Below are positions 33,968-43,273 of a DNA stretch of 64,000 bases, piece after piece. Location of the stretch: the NCBI RefSeq assembly GCF_035989285.1, contig NZ_CP108513.1, forward strand, positions 4,960,001 through 5,024,000, given 5' to 3'. A program made the position numbers and the translations under genes. Each line of letters starts with the position of its first letter. Position 1 is the first letter of the stretch. Source of the DNA: Streptomyces sp. NBC_01235 (GTDB lineage Bacteria > Actinomycetota > Actinomycetes > Streptomycetales > Streptomycetaceae). The notes under the pieces were generated by a model. That model made no database searches. It was not told the origin of the DNA and saw only the letters and a program-made list of their open reading frames with translations.

Positions 33968-35383
33968 GTCCAGGGAAGTGGTGTACGGGTTCGACCTGAT
34001 CCGGGGGTTTGCTCCGGCATCGGGATGGTGCCCGCATAGATGAACGGCCACCGGCTGATCTTCGAAGTGTCGAAGCCTCGAAGGAGATCAGCACGATGAC
34101 CGCACCTGACAGTCTGCCCCTGCACGCCCTCGCCGAGGACAACCTCGCCGCGGCGAGTCCCGATCTGCTGCGCGCGATGGTCAAGACGTTCGCCGATGCG
34201 CTCATGTCCGCGGAGGCCGACGCCCTCTGCAATGCCGAATACGGGCAGGTCAGCGACGAACGCGTCAACCACCGCAACGGCTACCGCCCACGCGAGTGGG
34301 ATACGAGGGCCGGCACCGTCGAACTGGCCGTCCCCAAGCTGCGCCAGGGCAGTTACTTCCCGCACTGGCTCCTCGAACGGCGCCGCCGGGCCGAGCAGGC
34401 CCTGATCTCGGTGGTCGCCACCGCCTACCTGCTCGGCGTCTCCACCCGCCGAGTCGAGAAGCTCGCCGAGTCCCTCGGCGTCACCCAGCTGTCGAAGTCG
34501 CAGGTCAGCGCGATGGCCAAGCACCTGGACGAGCAGGTCGCCGCGTTCCGCAACCGGCCCCTCGACGCCGGACCCTACGCGTTCGTCTGGGTCGACGCAC
34601 TGACCCAGAAGGTCCGCGAGGGCGGCCGCATCATCAACGTCCACGCGCTGATCGCGGTCGGAGTCAATGCCGACGGCCACCGCGAGATCCTCGGCATCGA
34701 CGTCGCCACCGCCGAGGACGGTGCCGGCTGGCTCGCCTTCCTGCGCTCCCTGACCGCCCGTGGCCTGTCCGGCGTCCAGCTGGTCGTCTCCGACGCCCAC
34801 ACCGGCCTGGTGAACGCGATCGGCGCTGTCCTGCCCGGCGCCTCCTGGCAGCGATGCCGCACGCATTACGCCCGGAATCTGCTCAGCCAGGTGCCGAAGT
34901 CCGCCCAGCCCTGGGTGGCCACACTGCTGCGGACGGTCTTCGAACAGCCCGATGCCGACGCCGTCCAGGCCCAGATGCGACATGTGCTGGACGCGATGGA
35001 GGCCAAGTTCCCCAAGGCGGCAGCCCACTTGGACTCCGCCCAGCACGAACTGCTGGCGTTCACCGCGTTCCCCCGCGAGATCTGGCGGCAGATCTGGTCG
35101 AACAATCCGCAGGAGCGACTGAACAAGGAAATCCGCCGCCGCACCGACGTGGTCGGCATCTTCCCCGACCGCACCGCCCTCATCCGACTCATCGGCGCGG
35201 TGCTGGCCGAGCAGAACGACGAGTGGACCGAAGCCCGCCGATACATGGGACTCGACCTGCTCGCCAAGACCCGCCTCCACCCGATCGAGTCACAAACCGA
35301 CGACACCGTCCTCCCGACCGAACTCACCGCATAACCTCAAAACGAGATCACCGAGTGGCCGTCAATACACCACTCCAGCGGAC
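33968..35383 (+). mobile_element. IS256-family insertion sequence
   Basis: About 1.4 kb. Imperfect inverted ends GTCCAGGGAAGTGGTGTA (33968) and, reversed, GTCCGCTGGAGTGGTGTA (35383) flank the transposase. It sits 70 bp right of the IS5 element. Confidence 0.75.
34096..35334 (+). CDS. IS256-family transposase
   Basis: 412 residues from the ATG at 34096, with AAGGAG 9 nt upstream. It is a mutator-type DDE transposase: NHRNGYRPREWDTRAGTVEL near the N-terminus, the first Asp in AFVWVDALTQKVRE, VVSDAHTGLVNAI with the second Asp, and WQRCRTHYARN. The C-terminal Glu region is NNPQERLNKEIRRRTDVVGI. It appears intact and possibly active. Confidence 0.93.
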   Translation: MTAPDSLPLHALAEDNLAAASPDLLRAMVKTFADALMSAEADALCNAEYGQVSDERVNHRNGYRPREWDTRAGTVELAVPKLRQGSYFPHWLLERRRRAEQALISVVATAYLLGVSTRRVEKLAESLGVTQLSKSQVSAMAKHLDEQVAAFRNRPLDAGPYAFVWVDALTQKVREGGRIINVHALIAVGVNADGHREILGIDVATAEDGAGWLAFLRSLTARGLSGVQLVVSDAHTGLVNAIGAVLPGASWQRCRTHYARNLLSQVPKSAQPWVATLLRTVFEQPDADAVQAQMRHVLDAMEAKFPKAAAHLDSAQHELLAFTAFPREIWRQIWSNNPQERLNKEIRRRTDVVGIFPDRTALIRLIGAVLAEQNDEWTEARRYMGLDLLAKTRLHPIESQTDDTVLPTELTA

Positions 35384-35556
35384 GTGACCCAGGGGATTCC
35401 CGCGCCCTCCGCTGTGGCCTGGTGCATGGCAGCGTGAGCGCGACGGCTCAGACCCTGGAACGTTATAGGTACGCAGGGCAGCGGGGGCCCTCCATGCTGG
35501 GGGTGCACGTGTCACGAAGCGAGCATGGACGCTCGTACTGAAACGGGGAGTTACAT

Positions 35557-35910
35557 ATGACGGCTGTAAGGCGCCTTGCTGCTGTGACGGGGAGCGTCGT
35601 CCTGGCTGTGAGCGGTCTGACCGCGCTGACCACCACGTCGGCCACTGCGGCAGGCAGCTGCTTGAAAGCCCAGACGAAGGAAGTCACTGGCGCAAAGATC
35701 ACGTACAGCAGATGCTTCAACGGCGACGGTGAAACCCTGGTTCGAGGAACCCTCTACGACACCAACAAGAACGACAGGAAGGCAGCCTACGCCGAGATCA
35801 AGATTGGATCCTGGAAATCGCCGACGCTAGGAACGCCTAGCAGTGAAACCTACTCCACCGGGTGGCACAAGTCTGGCACGGTCAGCGCCGCCGTTTGGGC
35901 TGCCGGGTAA
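35557..35910 (+). CDS. Small secreted protein of unknown function
   Basis: 117 residues. A clear Sec signal peptide (RRLAAVTGSVVLAVSGLTAL, then cleavage near TSATAAG) is followed by a mature part of about 84 residues with two Cys (GSCLKAQ and SRCFNGDG) that could form a disulfide. The start has GGGGAG upstream. The mature part has many Lys, Asn and Thr codons and lower GC than its neighbours, suggesting recent transfer. It lies between mobile elements with its own terminator. Role unknown. Confidence 0.75.
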   Translation: MTAVRRLAAVTGSVVLAVSGLTALTTTSATAAGSCLKAQTKEVTGAKITYSRCFNGDGETLVRGTLYDTNKNDRKAAYAEIKIGSWKSPTLGTPSSETYSTGWHKSGTVSAAVWAAG

Positions 35911-35924
35911 GCGCTTCTAAGTGT

Positions 35925-35958
35925 GGAAGGGGCTGACTATTCAAGGTCAGCCCCTTCC
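35925..35958 (+). terminator. Perfect 13-bp hairpin terminator
   Basis: GGAAGGGGCTGAC pairs fully with GTCAGCCCCTTCC around an 8-nt loop, 14 nt after the secreted-protein stop. No T-run follows. Confidence 0.85.
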
Positions 35959-36002
35959 GTCGTTGGTTACGCGGCTTCGTCGCTCACCCACGTAATCCGT
36001 AC

Positions 36003-36155
36003 CCGCTCGGGCCAGGGCGGCAGCAGCGGTTCGATCCGTGCCCACAAGTCGTCGTCCACGATCCACGGCCGAGTCATCACACGACGCGAACGGTCGAATC
36101 ATCACATCGGTCACGCCCGACCAGGACACGTCAGCAAGATCCTGTTACGAGTTCT
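36003..36155 (-). mobile_element. 5' fragment of a second IS5-family element, inverted
   Basis: About 150 bp, read on the minus strand, closely match the left end of the element at 32998, from its inverted repeat (AGAACTCGTAACAGGATC) through the first 30 codons (TRPWIVDDDLWARIEPLLPPW). The match stops at CCCGAGCGG. Several point differences show it is a relative, not a recent copy. It ends 8 bp from the HelD-like gene stop. Confidence 0.8.
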
Positions 36156-36163
36156 GAAGAACT

Positions 36164-39100
36164 CTATTGCCCATTACCCACCTCAGAGGGGCCAAGAGCG
36201 ATGTCTGCGTTCTCGCCACCCCAGCCAGCCGGGCTGCGCCAGATGACATTGACACGGAAGACGTCGCGAATCGTGTCTACAGACCAGTCCTCGGCGGGCG
36301 GTTCGGGGAGAACAAGGTAGAGGCCGTCGGCCGGCGCGGGCAGCGTGTGGTTGATCTCGAGCAGGCGGGTCGCACCCGATCGCAGGTCCGCGTAGGCGGA
36401 GCAGCCTGCGCCCAGGGCCTCGTAGAGGAAGAGACCGTGCTGGGTGACGCAGCTGACGTCGACGACTGGTGAGTCGACCGGCTGGAGGTCCGCCCAGAGG
36501 AGTGACGCCTTCAGCGCGTGACGAACCGCTTCGTGCTTCTTGCACGCGCGGTCGGTGCCGGCGGCCGTCTCGAGCGCGTGAAGGAAGCCGTCCTTCGTGT
36601 TCGCAGCCGGCGTTGCGGCGGTGTCCGCAGTGGTCATCTGCACTTCTTCCTTCTGATCGGGTTGTGTCGGGGCGACGGGGGCCGCGTCGTCGGAGTTCGG
36701 CTTCGTAGCTGTGTCGAAGCGCTCCTGGAGCTCTCGCCGCGCTTCAGCGAGGTGTCCCGCCCAGCCGGAAACTGCCAGCCCCTCTGCGAGTCGGCCGACA
36801 TCGAAGGTGCCCTCCTTGAGCGCACGGTTGGTCGTCGCGGCGAGGTCGCGGAGAGCTCCGAGTCGTTCTCTGTCCGGATCGCCGAGCAGATGAAGCACGT
36901 TGACCCAGTCGGCCTGGTCCCGTCGGAGGATGCGGTTGGCCATGCCCTGGAGTTCGGAGAGACGGCTGCGGGCGTCGGGAACGCCGCCGTCGCTCTCGGT
37001 CAGTTCTCTGAGAACATCCAGTGCCGCGAGGTAGCGCCCTGCCATCCGCTCCGAAATGGGCGACCGACCGCGCTGGTCGGCGGTGAGCACCGTCTGGGTC
37101 GTCTCGTTGGCAAACACCCAGCAGTCCAACTTCGCGCCCCGCAGAGGGGGAACCGATCCATGGCGGACGGTGAGGACGAGCGGTCGTTCGATCACCGGCG
37201 ACAACGACTTGACCTTGTAGCGACCGCCCGGGGCCCGGTCCACGACCTCGACCCGGACATTGGTACCGATCCGGGGAAGCCTTCCGACTCCGCCGTCCTC
37301 CGGCTGGACAGCGGGCACCGTCGGTGCCGGGGCGTCCCCGGAAGCGGTGAGCGCCTCTGGCAGCGGGGCGGTATGCAGGACGGTCAGGCTTTGGGTGCTG
37401 CGGGTGAGGGCCACGTACAACTGGCGCAGCCCGGCGGGACCGCGGTCGGCGATCGTGGCGGGCTCGACGACCAGGACGTGGTCGTACTCCATGCCCTTGA
37501 CCTGAGCTGCGGCCAGCACCGAGACGGCCTCGCGGTTCCGCTCGCCGATGTCGCCGTCCTCGGTGATCCTGCGGCTGATGGCGTCCAGCCAGTCCGAGTC
37601 GTCGGGAACGATGACGGCCACAGAGCGAGGGGTGCTGCCGTCACTGGTGTCCATAAGCCGGGCCACGTGGGCGACGGTGTCGTCGAGCAGTTTCCACGGC
37701 TCGGTCGCGACGGTCCGTACGGCGTCCGCTCCCGCCTCCCGGACAGCCTGCGGGTACGGCAAGGTCGGAGCGATCGTCCGTGCGAGAGGGGCGACGAACT
37801 CCATGATCTCGGCGGGGACGCGGTAGCTGGTGGTGAGCTGGGCCACGCTCCAGTCGCCGTGGTCGGAGAGGAGTGCGCCGAGCAGGTCCCAGCTCGTCGG
37901 GATGTGGGCGCCTGTCGCCTGCGCGAGGTCGCCCAGGACGGTCATGGAGCCGCCGACGGCGGAGCGCCGCCGCAGGGAGCGGGCCTGCATGGGCGTGAGG
38001 TCCTGGGCCTCGTCGACGACGATGTGGCCGTATCGCGGTGGGGTGTCGCCGCTGATCAGCACTCGGAGCTCTTCGAGGCAGACGTGGTCGTCGAGGGTCC
38101 ATGGATCGTCGTCGGCGCTGGCGGCGCGAGCCCGCAGGAGGGCCGCCTGCTCGTCCTCGTCGAGGATGCCGTCAGCGCAGTCCCGCAGAAGGTCGGCCGA
38201 GTCGTAGAGGCTGCGCAGGGCCTCCCGGGAGCCGGGGGACGGCCAGATGCGTTCGACGAGGCGCTCGACCCGGCGGTTGCGTTCCAGGTCGCGGCGGATC
38301 GTGCTGGCCTGCCCGCGGCGCGGCGCGATGTCGGCGAGCTCCTGGAGGAGCCGGTCGACGAAGAGGCCACGGAAACGATCGCGCCGCTCCCGGAAGGGCC
38401 CGTCGCCGGTGTGGGCCCGCTCGAGGAGAGCGAGGACTTCGGACTTCGGCACGCGGAGGGTCGTACTGCCGGCGGTGACGACGATCGCGGGCTCGTCGCC
38501 CTCGAAGGAGGGGGCAACGGTGAGGGCGTCGAGAGCTTCAGGGCGGTAGTCGCTCTCGACGCGCCGCCGCAGCACGTCCGCCATGCGTTTGTCCGACTTC
38601 ACGAGGCGCGCTTTCGGAGAGTCGGTGCCGAGGATCTCGCCCTCCCACAGGCGGTCCAGTTGGACGGCGTTGACGTCCCGGGTGCCGAGGGTGGGGAGGA
38701 CCTTTCCGACATAGTCGAGGAACCGCTGGTGGGGGCCGATGACGAGGATGTCCTGAGCCCTGAAGTGCTCGTTGTTGACGAGCCAGGTCACCCGGTGGAG
38801 ACCGACCGCCGACTTGCCGGTACCAGGGCCGCCCTGCACGACGAGAATGTCCGAGGGCGAGCCGGTGACCAGCTCCATCTGGTCACGGCGGATGGTCTCG
38901 ACGATGTCCCGCATTCGACCGCCGCGCGACCGCTGGAGCTCCCGCAGCAGGAAGTCGTCCGGTTGGAGCGCCTTTCGCCGCTGGCGTTGTACGACATCGC
39001 CGGGGGTCGGGGCCGGCATACGCTCCGGGGCGGGAGACGCGTCCATCTCCTCCGCCGCGCTGTCGTCGGCGGCCTGACGGGGCTCCGGTACAGCGACGGG

Positions 39101-39574
39101 CTCGGGTACGGCCAAGGGCACGGAAGCGGGCGTCAGCAGGGAGATATCGTCGAAGTAACTCTCGACGGTCCGCTGTACGCAGCGGAGCTGCCGACGCAGG
39201 ACCACCTCGCCCGGGTTCTCGGGCCGGGTCTCGATCCACTTCTTCGCCAGGCGACTGGTCCACAGCAGGACCACCGGCTCGTGCGAGGCGTCCTGCACGC
39301 CGCGGCGCCCGATGTACCAGGGACGGGGGTCTCCTCCCGGGTCCTCCGGCGCATCGACGCGGGAGAAGACCAGGGCTTCGTCGCCGAGCCCTCCGTAGGC
39401 CTCTGCGCGAGCCTCCGCCTCGGCCCGGTTGGCGATCCCGTCCTTGCCGCTCGCCGAGGCGGTGGCGGCCGAAGTGCCGCTCAGTTCAGCCAGTTTCGCG
39501 GTGTAACAGTCGTACGCGTGGTCCACCGCCTGCTGCTCACCGGCGAGGATCTCGTCCCGAGTGGTGGTGCTCAT
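36164..39574 (-). CDS. HelD/UvrD-like SF1 helicase with extra C-terminal domain
   Basis: 1136 residues from the ATG at 39574, with GGGAGG 7 nt upstream. The N-terminal helical region (EILAGEQQAVDHAYDCYTAK, then DEALVFSRVDAP and PWYIGRRGV) resembles HelD/HelR, which remove stalled RNA polymerase. Helicase motifs are intact: VQGGPGTGKSAV near residue 253, HIVVDEAQDLTPMQ near 515, and the late VKGMEYDHVLVV and LYVALTRSTQSL. From about residue 980 an unrelated 157-residue domain follows; it starts with an internal ATG at 36637 preceded by AAGGAAG, so it may also be made separately. It ends an operon with the SMC-like and small genes. Confidence 0.82.
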   Translation of the reverse strand: MSTTTRDEILAGEQQAVDHAYDCYTAKLAELSGTSAATASASGKDGIANRAEAEARAEAYGGLGDEALVFSRVDAPEDPGGDPRPWYIGRRGVQDASHEPVVLLWTSRLAKKWIETRPENPGEVVLRRQLRCVQRTVESYFDDISLLTPASVPLAVPEPVAVPEPRQAADDSAAEEMDASPAPERMPAPTPGDVVQRQRRKALQPDDFLLRELQRSRGGRMRDIVETIRRDQMELVTGSPSDILVVQGGPGTGKSAVGLHRVTWLVNNEHFRAQDILVIGPHQRFLDYVGKVLPTLGTRDVNAVQLDRLWEGEILGTDSPKARLVKSDKRMADVLRRRVESDYRPEALDALTVAPSFEGDEPAIVVTAGSTTLRVPKSEVLALLERAHTGDGPFRERRDRFRGLFVDRLLQELADIAPRRGQASTIRRDLERNRRVERLVERIWPSPGSREALRSLYDSADLLRDCADGILDEDEQAALLRARAASADDDPWTLDDHVCLEELRVLISGDTPPRYGHIVVDEAQDLTPMQARSLRRRSAVGGSMTVLGDLAQATGAHIPTSWDLLGALLSDHGDWSVAQLTTSYRVPAEIMEFVAPLARTIAPTLPYPQAVREAGADAVRTVATEPWKLLDDTVAHVARLMDTSDGSTPRSVAVIVPDDSDWLDAISRRITEDGDIGERNREAVSVLAAAQVKGMEYDHVLVVEPATIADRGPAGLRQLYVALTRSTQSLTVLHTAPLPEALTASGDAPAPTVPAVQPEDGGVGRLPRIGTNVRVEVVDRAPGGRYKVKSLSPVIERPLVLTVRHGSVPPLRGAKLDCWVFANETTQTVLTADQRGRSPISERMAGRYLAALDVLRELTESDGGVPDARSRLSELQGMANRILRRDQADWVNVLHLLGDPDRERLGALRDLAATTNRALKEGTFDVGRLAEGLAVSGWAGHLAEARRELQERFDTATKPNSDDAAPVAPTQPDQKEEVQMTTADTAATPAANTKDGFLHALETAAGTDRACKKHEAVRHALKASLLWADLQPVDSPVVDVSCVTQHGLFLYEALGAGCSAYADLRSGATRLLEINHTLPAPADGLYLVLPEPPAEDWSVDTIRDVFRVNVIWRSPAGWGGENADIALGPSEVGNGQ

Positions 39575-39667
39575 CTGCGTCCTCCCTGCGGTGTCGGGGG
39601 ACACCGCCACGGGCATGTGCCCGTACCCCGCTGAAACAACTATCAGAAACCAGACGGTGACGAACAG

Positions 39668-40042
39668 TCAGTGGATCAGTTCTCGGACGAGGCCGTCGGC
39701 CTCGGTCCGCCAGGCCCTTACCTGGTCATACGTGGGCCCGAGTTCGTACAGGTGGTAATGGCAGCCCAGACTCAGCTGGGACCAGAGGGCCTTCGCCCGT
39801 CGGGCCGTCTCCGCCGGCGCGACGGAGTGCAGGAGGAGCAGCTTGGCGCGCCCCGTGGTGCGGGACAGACCGGGCCTCGCCGCTTCCAGCACCCGGTCGA
39901 CGCAGAGCTCCAGCGCTGTCCGCAGCGCCAGGCACGCGCCGCGGTACCGGCCGACGGTGGTGGCGTCGGCGAGTTCGCCGTCGAGGAGGCGGTCGGCCGT
40001 GAGCAGCAGACCTTCGACGGAAACGGAGAAAGGGGTGGTCAC
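39668..40042 (-). CDS. Small all-helical protein between SMC-like ATPase and helicase (HEPN-like?)
   Basis: 124 residues. GTG at 40042 overlaps the stop of the SMC-like gene (GTGA), so it is translationally coupled. The sequence is helical throughout (ADATTVGRYRGACLALRTAL, ELCVDRVLEAARPGLSRTTG). RAKLLLLH fits the loose Rx4-6H motif of HEPN ribonucleases, and HYHLYELGPTYDQVRAW follows. HEPN identity is a guess; it could also be the middle component of an ABC three-component conflict system. Confidence 0.6.
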   Translation of the reverse strand: MTTPFSVSVEGLLLTADRLLDGELADATTVGRYRGACLALRTALELCVDRVLEAARPGLSRTTGRAKLLLLHSVAPAETARRAKALWSQLSLGCHYHLYELGPTYDQVRAWRTEADGLVRELIH

Positions 40043-42504
40043 GCGGTCACCTCCGGCTTGCGGATCTTCTGCGCCAGGTTCTCGACGTCCGTGACGAAGC
40101 GGTGGGGGTCGGGGATCGAGGTGCCGTCGGGGTGGGCTCCCTTCTGGCACTGCTGGATCAGGGAGCACGCCGGACTTCCGTAGCGGCGGCGCACCTCCTC
40201 CTTGACGTCGTTACCGCGCTTCACGTCGCCGAAGAGGGCGAAGGCCGCGACCTCCTGGAACCTCTCCGCGCTGTCGATCGCGGCCTGGAGGTCGTGTTCC
40301 GATCTGCCGGTGCGGTGGTGGCGGATCCACGCGGCCTCCAGGAAGGCGTTCTCCAGGGCGATACGGCACAGGCCGGGCAGCACGTGGCTGTACGTCTCGG
40401 GAGGAAGGCCCCGGGTGGCGGCGATGGCCCGGGCGTCGCCGATGGCCTGGGCGACCGGGTCGTCGACGCAGTCGACCTTCACCCGGGACTTGTCGCCACG
40501 CGTCACCTGGAAGACCGTGACCGGCAGTTCCTGGTCGGTGAACGCCTTCTGCAGACGGGGGTCGTGGGTGAAGACGACGATCTGCCGGTGCCTGCCGATC
40601 TCGTGCAGCACCTGGGCGAGTCCGTGCACCTTGGTCGGGTCCATGGACTGCACGGGGTCGTCGATGACGATGAAGCCGAACGGGCTGTCGGCGGTGGCGG
40701 CCCGGGGCAGGAACAGAGACAGCGCGAGGGAGTGCTGCTCGCCCTGGCTCATGACGCTGAGAGCCGAGGCCTCCTGGCCGTCGACGGAGACATCCATGAC
40801 GAGCTTGCGGACAGTGGCCTTCTCGCTGCCCTTCAGGCTCACGGCCTTGAGGTCGATGTTGCTCTCCTGGCGGAGCCGCTCCCAGATCCGCTGCGACTGG
40901 TCGGCGAAGCCCTCCATGCGCTGTTCCCGCAACTCGGCGGCCAGCGCCTTGATCCAGGTGCTCGCCTTCCTGATGTCCCGCAGCCGAGGCTTGTTCGCCT
41001 CAACGGCACGGGCCCTCTCCGCCCAGCCCGCCAGGCGGGTGACGAGCCTGCGCCAGCGTTCGTCCCGCTTCTCCAGCTCCCTGACGGCGTTCTCCTTGAC
41101 CGCGGCGCAGGCATCGGCCAGCGTCGCGGCGGCCTCGTGGGCGTGCTGGGCGAGTTCGTCGGGATCGCTGATCGTCCGGCAGGCGGTCCAGGCGCACCAC
41201 GGGTCGGCGAGGGCGGCGGGGATCCGCGGGGGCGTGTGAACGAGGTCCTGCACGGCCCGCGCGGCCGACCGGAGTTCGCTGCGTGCGCCCGCTGCTGCCT
41301 CCGCCTCCTGCCGCAGTGCGGCGATCTGGGCGATGGCGTCCGCAGCCCATGCCGCGTCCAGCATTCCGTCGGTCCCGCACACGGGGCAGGAGGCAGCGTC
41401 GGGGTGACGGTCGTTGTGCGCCACAGCCCGTTCGAGGAGTTCCGCACGCTGCAGGGCGTCCTCGGCGCCGGTGCCACGCAGGTCCTCGAAGTCGGCGAGA
41501 GCCCTGCGCAGGCGGTCCACGGTCGTGCGGACCTGCGCCATCTCGGGTCCCTGCACGTCTGCCTCGGCGCGCAGCGCGGCAAGCAAGCCGTCGTCCGGGT
41601 CGGCGGGCAGCCCGGCGATCAGGGCTTCAACGGTCTCGAAGTCGGGCGTTCCCGCCGTGTCGACGGCCACGAGTGCCTGGACCGCGCGGTCGTCGTCCTC
41701 CAGCTCGTACAGGGCCTCCTTGAGGCCCGGCAGCTCCGCCTTCGCCACCTTCTCCGCGTCTTCGAGCGCCTTGGCTTCCTGGCGGAGCCGGCCGTCGGCG
41801 GCGCTGAGCCGCCCCAGGCCGAGGATGGTGGCGATGGCGTCGTACATCTCGGAGGGCTTACCGCTGATCATGCGGTCGAGATCGACGTACGACAGGAAGG
41901 GCCGGAAGTCCCGCAGGGCCTGCTTCCAGTCCACCTGGTCGAGGGGTGCGCGGCCGTGTCCGGGCCGCTTGAGCTCGGCCTGGGAGTCGTCGAAGTCGCC
42001 GCCCTCCCAGGTGCGGGTAAGGGTGCTGCGGCCGGCGTCGCCCTCGATGGCGAGCTTGACCTCGATCTCCGGCCTGCCGTCGGTGTCGTGGAGGTTGCGC
42101 CAGTTGCTGCTGCGCATCGCGTGCTGCCCCTGCCACCGCATGTTCACGCCGGTGAAGGCCGTCTCGATGCCCTCGGCGATGCTGGACTTGCCGGAACCGT
42201 TGCGACCCACGACCAGGTTCACGCCGGGCCGGGGGCTGAGCTTGAGCAAGGCGCGCGGTCCGATGCCGCGGAACCGGGCGACGGCGACGGACTCGAGGTA
42301 GAGCCGGCCGATCGGAGAGGTCCCCTGGGGCTCTCCGTCGCCCAGGGCCTCTTTCAGGAGCACCTTCACGGGCTCGGTGAGCGCCGCCTCCGCCAGGCGG
42401 GCTTCCACCAGGCCGGCCACGGGCACGGGCTGGTCGGCGGGGGTCGGCTGAGCGGGGTCGGTGGGGTGGTTCGCGTTCTGCTGGGGCTGGTCCGTCACGG
42501 TCAT
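40039..42504 (-). CDS. SMC/Rad50-like ABC ATPase with zinc hook
   Basis: 821 residues from the ATG at 42504 (GGGAG 7 nt upstream). Walker A is VGRNGSGKSS near residue 103. Two coiled-coil arms flank a hook CPVCGTDG near residue 371. The ABC signature VMSQGEQHSLALSLF (near 585), Walker B FIVIDDPVQSMD (near 613) and H-loop VVFTHD follow. The head resembles RecF/Rad50-type AAA_23 proteins used in Lamassu-like and other ABC conflict systems, where they sense DNA ends or structures. It is the first gene of a coupled operon with the 124-residue protein and the HelD-like helicase. Confidence 0.85.
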   Translation of the reverse strand: MTVTDQPQQNANHPTDPAQPTPADQPVPVAGLVEARLAEAALTEPVKVLLKEALGDGEPQGTSPIGRLYLESVAVARFRGIGPRALLKLSPRPGVNLVVGRNGSGKSSIAEGIETAFTGVNMRWQGQHAMRSSNWRNLHDTDGRPEIEVKLAIEGDAGRSTLTRTWEGGDFDDSQAELKRPGHGRAPLDQVDWKQALRDFRPFLSYVDLDRMISGKPSEMYDAIATILGLGRLSAADGRLRQEAKALEDAEKVAKAELPGLKEALYELEDDDRAVQALVAVDTAGTPDFETVEALIAGLPADPDDGLLAALRAEADVQGPEMAQVRTTVDRLRRALADFEDLRGTGAEDALQRAELLERAVAHNDRHPDAASCPVCGTDGMLDAAWAADAIAQIAALRQEAEAAAGARSELRSAARAVQDLVHTPPRIPAALADPWCAWTACRTISDPDELAQHAHEAAATLADACAAVKENAVRELEKRDERWRRLVTRLAGWAERARAVEANKPRLRDIRKASTWIKALAAELREQRMEGFADQSQRIWERLRQESNIDLKAVSLKGSEKATVRKLVMDVSVDGQEASALSVMSQGEQHSLALSLFLPRAATADSPFGFIVIDDPVQSMDPTKVHGLAQVLHEIGRHRQIVVFTHDPRLQKAFTDQELPVTVFQVTRGDKSRVKVDCVDDPVAQAIGDARAIAATRGLPPETYSHVLPGLCRIALENAFLEAAWIRHHRTGRSEHDLQAAIDSAERFQEVAAFALFGDVKRGNDVKEEVRRRYGSPACSLIQQCQKGAHPDGTSIPDPHRFVTDVENLAQKIRKPEVTA

Positions 42505-42721
42505 GTGCTGTCTCCCGGGGGCCGGATGCTGTTCGGAGGATGAGTCGGACACCGGCACGCGGTCGGTGAGGATGATGCCCCCGGCGTTCGCGTCGGGTGG
42601 GCGGCGGGCGGCGTGGTACCGCCCCGTTGAGAGGGAGGGGACGCGGTGGGGGTGACCGATACGGTCGTCCCGGGGCGCTGTGTGCTCGTCGCGGCCCGCG
42701 GGTCGAGGCCCCCGTTGCCGC

Positions 42722-43273
42722 TCAGCCGACCTTGGTCCAGTCCTGGCAGCCCTGGGTCTTGAAGACCTCGCCCTTCTTGACCGTCACCCGGCCGGTCCCG
42801 GTCGGGGTGCCGTTGGTGATGATCGAGTCGAAGTCGCCGCTGGAGTCCTTGGCCCTCTCCCAGTAGCACATGGAGCCGTCAGTCGGGCCCTTGGTCTTGT
42901 ACGTGCCGGGCTTCATGTCCTGGCCGACCAGGTACTCGCCGTCGCCGGAGATCTTCGCGGCGGACGCCGCCGTGGTGTCGGTGGGCTTGGCTGTCGGCGT
43001 CGTCGGCTTGGCCGCGGTCTTGGTCGGGGCGGCACCCTTGGCGGCGGCCGTCACCGTCACAGTCGGTGCGGGAGTCGCCGCCTCACCGTCGCCCGCGTCG
43101 GCGCCGCCGCCCATCCCGGCTCCCATGCCCAGTGCGACGAGCGCGACCGCGCTGTGCGTGAACCACGTCTTGCGACGCGAAGGCTTCTTGGCAGGCGGCG
43201 CTACGGGCGGCATGTGTCCCCAGCCGCCCGGGGCGGGCTGACCGAACGGGGGCTGCTGGATCGGGGTGGTCAT
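42722..43273 (-). CDS. Membrane-anchored exported protein of unknown function
   Basis: 183 residues. A Pro/Gly-rich cytoplasmic N-terminus and basic patch (KKPSRRKTWF) precede one hydrophobic helix (HSAVALVALGMGAGMGG), a Thr/Ala/Lys-rich linker, and a folded domain of about 75 residues (GEYLVGQDMKPGTYKTKGPT, CYWERAKDSSGDFDSIITNG) with two Cys. It is a common small Streptomyces surface-protein type. The gene lies upstream of the SMC operon on the same strand but 217 bp away, so it need not be part of it. Confidence 0.75.
   Translation of the reverse strand: MTTPIQQPPFGQPAPGGWGHMPPVAPPAKKPSRRKTWFTHSAVALVALGMGAGMGGGADAGDGEAATPAPTVTVTAAAKGAAPTKTAAKPTTPTAKPTDTTAASAAKISGDGEYLVGQDMKPGTYKTKGPTDGSMCYWERAKDSSGDFDSIITNGTPTGTGRVTVKKGEVFKTQGCQDWTKVG

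Noticed and set aside
36518..39634. 1038-codon plus-strand frame opposite the HelD-like helicase
   Set aside because: It is an antisense shadow typical of high-GC DNA, with no domain content; the minus strand has full helicase motifs.
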